NCBI RefSeq assembly: GCF_020520425.1 | Contig: NC_079491.1 | Span: 9,676,952-9,740,951 of the forward strand | DNA length: 64,000 nt | Direction: 5' to 3' | Source: Spinacia oleracea | Taxonomy: Eukaryota; Streptophyta; Magnoliopsida; Caryophyllales; Amaranthaceae | In this document: piece after piece, positions 49,095 through 59,800 of the stretch | How the letters are laid out: each line of letters starts with the position of its first letter | How positions within the stretch are numbered: the first letter of the stretch is position 1 | Made by a program: the position numbers and the translations under genes | Notes under the pieces: model-generated | What the model was told of the DNA's origin: nothing | Seen by the model: the letters and a program-made list of their open reading frames with translations, nothing else | Database searches by the model: none

Positions 49095-49420
49095 AAAGAT
49101 GGCTGTGGCCGGGCCGGGCCGAGGCTCGACCCGACCCGGCACGAAAAAAGCACGGCCCGGCACCGGCACGAAGTCGTGGGCCGTGGGCCTTAATTTTTTG
49201 AAAAAAGCACGACAAGGCACGGCACGACTCGACCCGGCACGACAAAGCACGTTAAATTTAGTCAAAATAGCCTTAGGCAAGACGGGCCGGCCCGACCCGA
49301 CCCGACCACACGTGGGCTTGGGTCGGGTTTGGGCCTTATTTTTAACTTTTCGGCCCGGCCCGGCACGGTACGAAACAACGTGGGCCTGGAGTGGGCCCGG
49401 CCCACAGCCATCCGCTCCTT
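49095..49420. mobile_element. GC-rich repeat, GGGCCGGGCC family, copy 2
   Basis: Inverted ends AAAGATGGCTGTGGCCGGGC and GGCCCGGCCCACAGCCAT. The interior has repeated CGACCCGGCACGA and AAAGCACG phrases. Likely the same family as the third copy, which shows an 8 bp duplication. It lies just upstream of the EAF7 gene (about 220 bp from its ATG), so its many CpGs could affect that promoter. Confidence 0.65.
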
Positions 49421-49783
49421 AATATTTGGCCCATTGCATTTCTTTTTGTCCAAAATTTTAAAACTTTGAGTATGAATTGTCATTACCCTATATAAAGTAA
49501 AATATTCGGTTTGTTAGATTCTGTTCAATGTGTATCTTTAGAATATGACTTTTTAGTACTTTTACGCATGTAAAATTGAATATATTTACGTTTTAAATCA
49601 TATCTAGTAGACCGTGAAAGTCAAATGATGCAATCAAGAAAGGACAGAGGTAGTAGTTGATAACGAGTTTGACTGGATGATCATCGTTAGTTGGTGTTGT
49701 ATTAGTTCGTTTGACTAGCTGATTAAATTACTTGTTAAATGGTGTCAATGTCTTTAATGGTAATATCACGCATTAAACAACTA

Positions 49784-50121
49784 ATCCCTCCGTCCCTTTT
49801 TATTCTTTACCTATTCTGTTTTGAAACTCCCATTTTAATCTTTACGTTTATAATATTTTATTTTATATTATAATACAAATGTCCCTAATATTCTATCAAA
49901 ATCGTACCAAGTGATTATTTTAATCAATTAGAAAATGTGTGAGATTTAATCTCACACATTTTCTAATTGAGTTATTAAATCTTTCACACTTTCCCGATGT
50001 CAAGATTTTGTATGAATAAACGTAATTTGTATTATTTAAAATAAAATAAAAAGAATCTCAATCCACATTAATTAGTCGTTAAATCGCGTGTATGATACCA
50101 AACGTAAAGGGACGGAGGAAG
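49784..50121. mobile_element. Stowaway-like MITE with a perfect internal hairpin
   Basis: Ends ATCCCTCCGTCCCTTTTT and AAAGGGACGGAGGAAG with TA outside. At 49924-49970 two 21-base arms, TCAATTAGAAAATGTGTGAGA and its exact complement, are separated by five bases. Confidence 0.8.
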
Positions 50122-50148
50122 TAATAAGTAGCTAACAACTAATTTATA

Positions 50149-50405
50149 CTTCCTCCGATTTTTAATACTCGCAACATTTGTCACTTTCGCACATATCAAC
50201 GCACAACTTTGATCATTAATATCTTTAATTCTCTTTAAGCAAAAATTACAAAAATTGATATTTTGAAAGTACACATTGAGACGAATCTAACAAGATCTTA
50301 TATGACTATATTTTATCTTACTTATAAATAACCAATAATAGTCAAAGTAGAATATATGAATAGTGTAAAAAACACAAACGTTGCGAGTATTAAAAATCGG
50401 AGGAA
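50149..50405. mobile_element. Stowaway-like MITE, second subfamily, copy 1
   Basis: Inverted ends CTTCCTCCGATTTTTAATAC and TTAAAAATCGGAGGAA; next to them CTCGCAACATTTG and ACGTTGCGAG. TA precedes the left end. Confidence 0.8.
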
Positions 50406-50760
50406 AAACATTATATTGTGTATCCGTGTAGGTTGTAATGATTGTAACTTTGACTTATGATAAATTTGATACTTTATACCCACTTCTTCAAGTCTTAATG
50501 CAAGAGACTCGTATACTTAGCTTTTTCAAAATTAGTTCTCTTATTCAAAACTCTCTTCCAAATCTCTTATAATCTAAACATTTTTCATTAGTTTTTTGAA
50601 ATGGTCAAATCTCTAATTCACCTTAAATTTTTTTTTTTTTCCAAATCTATCATAATCAAACACTGAAACAACCCCGTAAGTTGGTTTGATAGAGTACATA
50701 AAAAAAATTAAGGACATTTTAGGTGCACATCAAACATCTCAAAAATTAGCCTATATTATA

Positions 50761-51008
50761 CTTCCTCCAATTTTTAATACTCGCAACATTTGGACTTTTT
50801 ACACTATTCACAAATTCTAATTTGACTATTATTGGTTATTTACAAGTAAGATAAAATATAGTCAAATAAGATCTTGTTACATTCGTCTCAATGTGTACTT
50901 CCAAAATATCAATTTTTTTATATTTTTTGCTTAAAGATATTAATGATCAAAGTTGTGCATTAAAATGCGTGAAAATGACAAATGTTGCGAGTATTAAAAA
51001 TCAGAGGA
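50761..51008. mobile_element. Stowaway-like MITE, second subfamily, copy 2 (inverted)
   Basis: Same ends as 50149-50405, but the interior (attggttatttacaagtaag... then gatcttgttacattcgtctc) is the complement of that copy, so the two face each other about 355 bp apart. Confidence 0.8.
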
Positions 51009-51598
51009 ACTGAAAAATAAGCATATCGTGATGGGTGTTTTAGGCAAGATGGAGATTTTTTGTGATGCTAATTATACTCCATATACTTATATTTACAAAC
51101 TTTAAGTATATTTATTGATGAGAACATATAGTTAATTAAGTAATTAACGTCCTAGTCTTTTATGATCAATTCACATAGAGGCGTATCTATTTACTTTCTA
51201 GTGAGGAAGATTTCATCCCATTAACGAGGGAAAAAAATAACTCATCGCCATACGCAACATTTTATGTGTATTTTTGGGTATTTATTCATAGGTTTAAATA
51301 AATAAATTATTTGAGGCCAGCACAATTTGGCCACGGTGAGAGGTCATCCCCATAAATTTGGACACAACATTCTGAATTGCGTTAGAAAACATACGTAATA
51401 AAGATTCAAAATATTATTTACATATATATCCTCAACCTAAAACAACAACAAGAATAACATATGAAATTTGCCAAATTGTTGAGATTCCCTTAGGTTTCCT
51501 CGACCTAGGTAATAAGTTCTTCAACTTAAATGGTGGACAAGGATGAATCGTAGGAGACCAATTAAACGGGTAGGGTAATTCAGTTATTTTCAGGTTGT

Positions 51599-52170
51599 TG
51601 TTGTTGTGGGGTTTTTCCTATGTTGATGATGTGAAAGTCTCCGATACACCGTTCCCAGACTCGTCCTTTCAGCTCACTGAAAATCCTGCAAAACAGGGGA
51701 TTTCGGAAAACTCCTCCGATGCTTAAGTAAGTAATCTGTATTTAGAGAGAGAAAATAGAGAGAGAATAAGTAGAGAGAGAAATTGTACTCTCTGAAATGA
51801 TTTTTTTGGCCTCCACAATGAGGTATGAGGGTTTGTATTTATAGTTTATTGGGAAAAGTGTTTTGTCAGCATTTACCCTAAAATCAAGTCATATGATTGG
51901 TTCATTCATGTCATAATGACAAGTGTCCTTACATGTTTGTGACCCTTTGATTGATCAGACTTTTTTGTGGGCCTTGGGCCTATTGGAGAGTTTGTACTCA
52001 TGCCAATAGGGGAAATATATTGATTACCTTCCATAGTGACACATGTCAGCTCGTTATAGGTTGCTTTGCCACGTCATAAGTTAACAAGAAATAAGATATG
52101 TGTCCATTAAACTAGACACGTGTAACTCGGTTATTGGTCCATGGTGGACATACTCTTTTTGTCCACATCA
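51599..52170 (-). mobile_element. Solo LTR of a retrotransposon
   Basis: 572 bp between TGTTG and ACATCA ends (minus strand starts TGATGTGGACAAAAAG), flanked by GTTGT at 51594-51598 and 52171-52175. On the minus strand a TATA box ACTATAAATACAAACC sits near 51834-51849 after a G-box CACGTG (52117-52122) and CCACGTCA (52069-52076). Downstream, C/T-rich leader-like sequence follows. No internal region or second LTR is nearby. The left duplication overlaps a GTT repeat, so it is weaker evidence than elsewhere. Confidence 0.7.
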
Positions 52171-52175
52171 GTTGT

Positions 52176-54962
52176 TATCACTGGTTATCGTGGAATATCT
52201 CATTTTTTTAATTATAGTTAATGACATGTTTTTAGTTAAGCACTTGTGTTCTTTTGATAGTACTATTCGTATTATATATTTATAATCCATGTCGTATCCA
52301 ATGCATGGAGAGCGGAGTGACATGGGTTTTAAAAACGAGGGTTTCGCCTTTTGAAAAAGAGGGATGTTAATGTAGGGTTTGCAAGTTGCAACCTTTGTGG
52401 TTTGTACATTTTAGTCGGCGCATCATGATCATCTTGGTGATTAGTGGCTAGAGTAACTTGGTGGACATGATTTCCATGTACTCCAAATTTGTATCATTAG
52501 GGAATAGGGATCACAAAATCTCGACACATATTGTCCTTTTCTGTTATTTCATAAATATAGCCAGGAGTTTGAAAATGATATTCTTCAATACCACGGCTCG
52601 AAATTGTCTCTTTGGATATATCTAATAATATTGGAACGGCTAGGTGAAATTATATGTTTCATTATTTGTGTACAACTTTCTCATAATACGCAGTATAGAA
52701 TAGTTGATAATCACACTTGACCAAACCATTTTTTTCAATTTTCATAGCTAGATTCACCTTAATAATTAACCAATGGAAGAAAATGGCACACTGGTGATAT
52801 CTAAATTGGGACATAAGATTTTACTTCCCCCCCCCCCCCTCCCCTTCAACCAATCGATTCTCTGGAAACTAGCCCTTAGGTTCTTTGTAAACACCTGATT
52901 TTACTGCGTTAATTGTACTTCATTTTCTCTTTTCGATATGAAATTAACTGACGTCTTTCGGAATAAAAACTTATTATAGACCGCTTATATTGTTTGAAAT
53001 GAAAGTAAAGGTAGTACAAAGACTCCAGCACTACACAAAGGACAAATCTTGGTGAACACGTACTTACCATTGTAATTCATCTGAAATGATAATTTTGGGT
53101 AGTCCTTGGATTTTCTTTCCTTAAACAAACAACATAAAATAAATAAAGGGTAAAACTTGGATAACACTTATCAAGTTTTTGCATACAAAAGAGAGCGAGG
53201 AACATCTTCATTCCTATATAGAAGTAAATAATAACAATATTAATTGATAGAACGATATTACTAATTAAAGCCCAAGCGTCCGCTTCATTCCATTAAGCAA
53301 TATTATCATACAAAATGAGGATATAATGGTCATTTGTTGTGTAGGTGGCTTACTATTGACCACTCAAAGCTTTTATATTGGTATATATACATAAAAAAAG
53401 TGAACACAAATATTCTAAGTAGGCAGTCAACACCTGGAAGAATATTTGGCATAAAGAAAGATGCAGAATGAACAAGCATTATCCAACCAAATTGAGGCTG
53501 AAGAACCTTTGAGAGAATGAAGATTCTCCAAATAGTATTCAATTCCAAGATGATATATATGAGCTTTTCCACCTAGGAATATCCTTTTAACTAAATGCTA
53601 ATAACTTTATCATGGGCAAAAGAAAAATAATAAAAATAATCATAATCTATTTGCAATGTGGCATGTGTTACATGTATGTTAGTTTCTTAAAATAACCTTT
53701 CATTAGTACATATAATTGGTCCTTCTACCAAACTACATATCTTTATCATGGTTATGTGAAATGATGGGATGTATAATGAAAAAACTAATAAATTTATACT
53801 AGTTAAGTCAAAATCCATAAAGTAAGTAGTCATCTAGGTAAGTTCGAGAAATCAGAATTTGACAATCTGCTATAATAATTACTTTTTGCTTCTCGTACCT
53901 TCGAGCAAGTTTGACCTTAACTATCACTTCTATAATTTACACTTTGTTATTTTCGATACATCCTTTAATCTTCATGTCCCGCAAATAAGACCTTCTCCAG
54001 GCGAGTCTCTTTACACTATTTTCATCCTTATCATTTCCATGGAATAAAAATCTAAAGGTCCTTACCATTTAAGCAAAATGGTCGTGATATTAAGAGGATA
54101 AACATAGCTTAAAATTATTGAAGATTAGCTTTTGAAGTAAGTGGCCATACCACTACAAAAAAGAGCTAGTAGAGATGTGTGGCAAGGGTGGGTGATGAAG
54201 AGAAGGCGTGCGACATTACCAATATGCCATAAATTTTTGAAATAAGTAAAAATTAACACCACCAATATCTTATCTATATCTATAGAATATATACTACTAA
54301 ATCAGAGTTCAATAAATCAGATTTTTCCTCCTAAACACATTAATTAAGGTAGAATAAATAATTAATATTGCATTGAGATTATTAACAAGCGTCTCATTAA
54401 TTGAATTTTAATTATTTATCAAAATTTTCAATTATCCACTTAAAATATTTGATTTATGTAGTATTTGTATGTTATTGTCTTGAAAATAACTTTAATACAA
54501 AATATCTAATGTATTTTTAGTTAGGCCTTCTATGAGAACGTCATACGCGTAACACTGATGTCAACATTAAAAAGAGAACCATCACATTCGTTCCCGAATG
54601 ATGTTCCAATTTATAATTTTGATACTATTCACAATAATATTCTAAATTATTTTCAATACATAATAAGAAAAAAAATATTCATGTGTTGTCTTATTTGTTT
54701 CGTCTCAAATTTTTAATAATGTTAATTAGAGATATAAATGACACAAAATATGTAGTGGCAAACGTGAAAAGTAAAATTGGAACATAAGTATAGAAAGGAG
54801 GGAGTATTTGATTATAAACCATAACTACTCTGTATTTCATAGAAAGTTAACTACTCTGTATTTGATTGTAGTGTATAATTAAAACAGTACTCCGTAGAAC
54901 ATAATTATTTGATAAAATATACTACGCATAACTATTTGATTAAAACATACAACTACATAGTA
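52176..54962. other. Spacer without recognisable genes
   Basis: AT-rich, no supportable gene. A C-rich run lies at about 52826-52845. A CACTACAAAAAAGAGCTAG at 54152 looks like one end of a decayed CACTA-type MITE. TACTCCGTA at 54888. Confidence 0.4.
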
Positions 54963-55218
54963 CTACCTCCGTTCCTTAATGTTCTTTACGCTTTGGAATA
55001 TGTGTCCAAAGTAAGAAAACTTTGACCGTGGATTCTCACTGTTATATACATTAAAATGTTATCATGTAAGATCTTGTTAGATAGGTCTCGTTGTGTATTT
55101 TCAAAATATCAAATTTTTATAATTTTTTCACAAACGGAAATGAATATATAAGTCGTTAAATATTACATTGGAGTCCGTGCAAATAGTAACCGTAAAGAAC
55201 ATTAAGGAACGGAGGTAG
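54963..55218. mobile_element. Stowaway-like MITE, well preserved
   Basis: Nearly perfect inverted ends CTACCTCCGTTCCTTAATG and CATTAAGGAACGGAGGTAG with TA on both sides (54961-54962, 55219-55220); first subfamily. Confidence 0.9.
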
Positions 55219-56870
55219 TATATGATAAAAAATGTTGATATTATAGGTCATTTATAAATTTTTTATGTATATCCTATTAATTTTATAAAATCAATCATGG
55301 CTCAACATCTAGAAAGAAATCAATACCTAGAAAGAAATAATATTGTACTGTAAAAAGTGGTACAACTTTAATTTAATTGGAGCATTTAAACACACGACCA
55401 CTTGCAATTGTCTGTACAAGATCCATCTTAAAACCATAGCCTCCCTCTTTTATGATCAAATGTTTGGTTTTGTAGCTGACAAATCCAATATCAGCCGTTG
55501 ATCCAAGGCAATCAACTAACACCACTTCCTACTTCCCCATCTTATAAGTCACATACATTTCGTACAATCATGCCCAACTATCAAACAAATTGATTAACCA
55601 ATTTATATTCATTCTCTTTTCGGACGAAAGCAAATTCAATGTAGTTTCTTTTGTGTGTGAATGGGAATAAAAAACATTATAAATGGAGAATAGAAAATAG
55701 GGATGGGGGATGGAAATTCCAATCCATAACCCTATCGTATACAGACCATTGGTTTTTATCATAAGGCCACTACAAGAAATTGTATTATTAACGACGGGAA
55801 ATTCCGCCGCTAAACGCTATAGTGGTGGGATTTCTTGTCGTAAATCCGTCATAGAAAGGCCAGGGGTCGTCGTTAATGAAAAATCCCGTCGTTACCCCGT
55901 TATAAAAGACATTTGCGACGGTTGTTCCAGTCTTTATTTGGTTGTTAGCCCTGTCCCAAAAATCTTTTACGACGGAATTTTTAACCCGTCATTATTGAGT
56001 TGTCATAAATGATACAAATTCTTGTAGGGCATGCAAACACATTATTGACACTTCATGTAGTGATTTTACCTAGAGTAAAAGCAAATTAGTTAGGGAACAA
56101 CCCATAAATGTGTAATTTTTATTGTTATTTCACTTCCCTACTTTGGTCAAAGAGTGGTGCAATAAAGTATTTGGCGTTCTAAGCAAATTAGAGAAGAAAA
56201 AAAAAATAGATTAACGTGATCCAAATTTCTTGGTCTACATGATACTCCATCAACTTGCTATAAACATTATACATTATACATGAGGATAGTATATATATAG
56301 TTGTACTTTATATAGTTATGTTTAATTATCATTCTTTACAATCAAATAGTAATTTTCTAATTAAATAATTACACTTTATTATCGTATAGTTATATATTTT
56401 AATGTTGCTATCATTTATTTTATGCGTATGACGGTTTCATAAGAGTCCTACCCTTAACTATATAGCCCATCTTATAGCTTACTCCGTACTAGTTTATAAT
56501 ATCCTCGTATGTATCAAACAAAAGGTAATAAGAAATTTTGATTTCAACTTTTCTAGTCTAATACTTATGATACTAGAACACTCAATAACTTGTAAGTTTT
56601 TTGAATAAGGTGAAGAGAATACAACCAGTTCGTGATCTTGATGTGTAGACAACTTTTGCAACACAACCATTGGTGGGAGAATAGGCCCATAAGAATGTCA
56701 AGTCCTTTTCAAGGTTGTCTAGACCTTTCTCTATGGTTCATCAATATAGGACGATTGACCTGGTGTATAAATTCTCGTCACCTAAAAACTCCTACAAACT
56801 CGAAGAAACTTACTCTCGAAAAACCTTCATAAGTAAACAGTTGTAAATGCAACAAATTTGTAGCACAATA
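55219..56870. other. Spacer upstream of the NPF4 gene
   Basis: No gene apart from the MITE at 55768-56029. The segment 56280-56455 is a diverged copy of 7400-7575 (both end tatgcgtatgacggttt...ccta), an unnamed repeat. The NPF promoter must lie in the last few hundred bases. Confidence 0.4.
55768..56029. mobile_element. Small CACTA-like element
   Basis: Starts CACTACAAGAAATTGTATTA and ends GATACAAATTCTTGTAGGG; same family as 4846-5098, with which it shares the TAGGG end variant. CGACGGG blocks inside. Confidence 0.72.
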
Positions 56871-59800
56871 ATGGTGAGTTTTCTGATGTTTTTACATGCA
56901 TGCATGTCTTAATAAATTCATTTAGGCCCTCTTTTGTTTTGATGGAAAACACTTTCTCGCATAATTTTTTCGTTTTCTTTATTTGTTTTGTTAAGGGTGG
57001 AAAACAGTTTTTCTAAAGGTGAAATATAAAGTTCCCCAATTTTCATAATGGCGGAAATTAAATCCACAGTTTTTTCAATGGTTAAAAGTTAACTTTCTGT
57101 AGTTTTTCCAATGGTGGAAAGTTAATTTTCCCTAGGTGAAAAAACAAGTTCCCTTTTAAAAATTGTTTTAGAAAGTTGTTTTCATCCTTAAAAATCGTTT
57201 TCTTTGAAAAAGTTTTCCGTTAAAGCAAACAGAACTTTAGTTATGCATTCATTTAGGTAACCTTTGTGATGCATACATAACCATGTAGGAAGAAGAATAC
57301 GGCGGGGTAAGCAAATGGGAAGGTTACGTCGATTGGAGGAACAAAACAGCCATTAAAGGCCGTCATGGTGGAATTCTTGCTGCATTTTTCGTCCTAGGTT
57401 CGTGCCTTTTCTCGCTTCGATCTTACTCCGTAGTATTAATGTCTATTATACCCTCGGATGCAAGCTTTCATTCGGTAAACTCGATCAATGATGTCTTGGC
57501 CTAGTGGTTAAGACTGAGGGTCTGTGTACAATAGGTCTCAAGTTCGAATCTCCCCGTCTCCATTTGTAATTTATATTGCCCTCGTGGCTCATTCGCACCC
57601 AAAAAAAATATATAGCAACTTAAGAATGCTCATTAGGAAACATAGTATGCTCATTTAGCTTCAAATTAAACATAAAGGGGGTAGTGTTTGGTAATTAGTA
57701 GACACTTGCTTTTCAAACATAAAGCCAGCTTTTCCGCCAAAATAAAAAAAACTAGTGTTATTAGCTTTTTGATGATGGTCATTAGCTTTTCATTTTGCTA
57801 ATTATAAATTTTATCCCACATTAGTGAGGTCATTTTGTATCAAACAACCAATAAACAACATCCAAGTTTACCAAAAACATTTTTGGAAAGCCTACAATCA
57901 AGCAATCAACACAAAAAACCAACAAACAGCCAATCTAACAAGTGATCAAGTGAAACATCCAACAATCAACATTGTTTGTGTGATTTGTAGCTTGTCCTAA
58001 ACTCATGTGAGCGTATAGGCCCTACCTCCCCTATATCCGGGTGTATAATTGTTAGAATAATGTCTTGAATCAGCTAAGCCCCTAGTTGTATTCTGTAGTC
58101 TGTACTCTTAAAGATCAATAAAACTTTCCTCCCCTCTACCTGTTGACAGTAGCTAACACTGCACGTACATTGTTAGTGAACCACGTTAAATCTTTACGTT
58201 CCTTATTTACGTTATTTAATATTTCTTTGCATCCGTTATAACAATAATAGAACTAGCTTGCAGATGATCACCAACTTATAGCTAATTAACCATTGCATTA
58301 TTTGTTGATGGCCTTGTTTCAACAATATATATATCAGTTGTGGAGGTGCTGGAGAACCTTGCATACTTGGCGAATGCGAGTAATCTAGTCATTTACCTAT
58401 CAAAGCACATGCACTTCTCACCATCTAAATCAGCCGTCATGGTCACAAACTTCATGGGCACGGCCTTCTTGCTAGCACTCCTTGGTGGCTTCTTGTCCGA
58501 CGCTTACTTAACCACCTATCATGTGTTCTTCATCAGTGCTGTTATAGAGTTTATGGTAAGTTGGAACTAAATCGAACTTAAGAGATTGAATTTCAACATT
58601 TTTTGTAAGGACTTTTTTAATATTTACCACCTTATATATAACCACTTTTGAAACTTACCACCTTGTACTTAACATGTATCATGTGTTCTTCATAGTGTTG
58701 TTATAGAGTTTATGGCAAGTAGGAACAAAATTTAAACTTCAAGAGATTGAATTTCAACAAGAAAAAAACATCAATTGATTGTTTCTTCACATGGGTTGAT
58801 TAAGACATAGAAAAGAACTTGTAATTTGTAATATTCTCAAGCCCTTTTAAATGTTGAAAATGATATCTAAAATTGTTGTTATTAATGGTCCACCAGTTAT
58901 ATTAATTACAGTGTACCATAAACATAACTTTCAATAACTTTTCTTCGAAAAACATGTATCATCTATAACTCTATTTTATTTTTATTATGCTAAAACAGAC
59001 ACCACGAATGACACATATCACTTCCTGGTGCAACAACTGTTTGTGCAGGGTCTTATGATACTCACTATTCAAGCTCACATAGCCTCTCTACAACCACCAC
59101 CGTGCCCTCATACAGAATTAAGCAATGTACCATGCACCGGAGTCACAGGTGGGAAAGCCGCGGTGCTATTTATAGGCCTGTATCTGGTTGCACTTGGTGT
59201 AGGTGGGATAAAAGGCTCGCTTCCCTCGCATGGAGCCGAGCAGTTTGATGAGAATACGAAAGGAGGGAGGAAGAAGAGATCAACATTTTTCAATTACTAT
59301 GTGTTCTGTCTTTCTTGTGGTGCTTTGGTTGCAGTTACCTTTGTGGTGTGGGTTGAAGATAACATTGGTTGGCAATGGGGTTTTGGAGTTTCTACTCTAA
59401 CTATATTGCTTGCTGTACCCATCTTTCTGCTTGGTTCCTCTACTTACAGGATCAAAGTTCCTGCAGGAAGCCCTCTGACAACTATTTTCAAGGTAATTTT
59501 CTCAACTTTCAGCATTTTTCCCCCTGTTGGCATTTCATCTGAAACAATCTGTCAAACATAATAGGTAGGTTAGGATAAAGATGGCACAGGGCCCCGAAGC
59601 CCGGCCCGGCCAACCCCGGCCCGGGCTAGCTTGAAAAAAGAATGGCCCGACACAGGCACGGAAAAAACACGGCTCGACACGAGCACAAAATCATTGGTCG
59701 GGCTTGAGCCACATTTTTTTTGGGAAAATGCATGACACTAAACGACAAAGCACATCAAATTGAGTAAAGTCCACGACCTGAAGCACCACCCGACCAGCAC

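Noticed and set aside
52826-52845. C-rich run as a functional motif
   Set aside because: Simple low-complexity DNA; no partner tracts for a defined structure.
53330-53572. 80-codon minus-strand frame in the spacer
   Set aside because: Hydrophobic but unrecognised, no promoter or splice context, not better than chance for this base composition.
57491-57562. Possible functional tRNA gene
   Set aside because: A and B boxes are present, but acceptor and anticodon stems do not pair and an A tail follows; it is a SINE.
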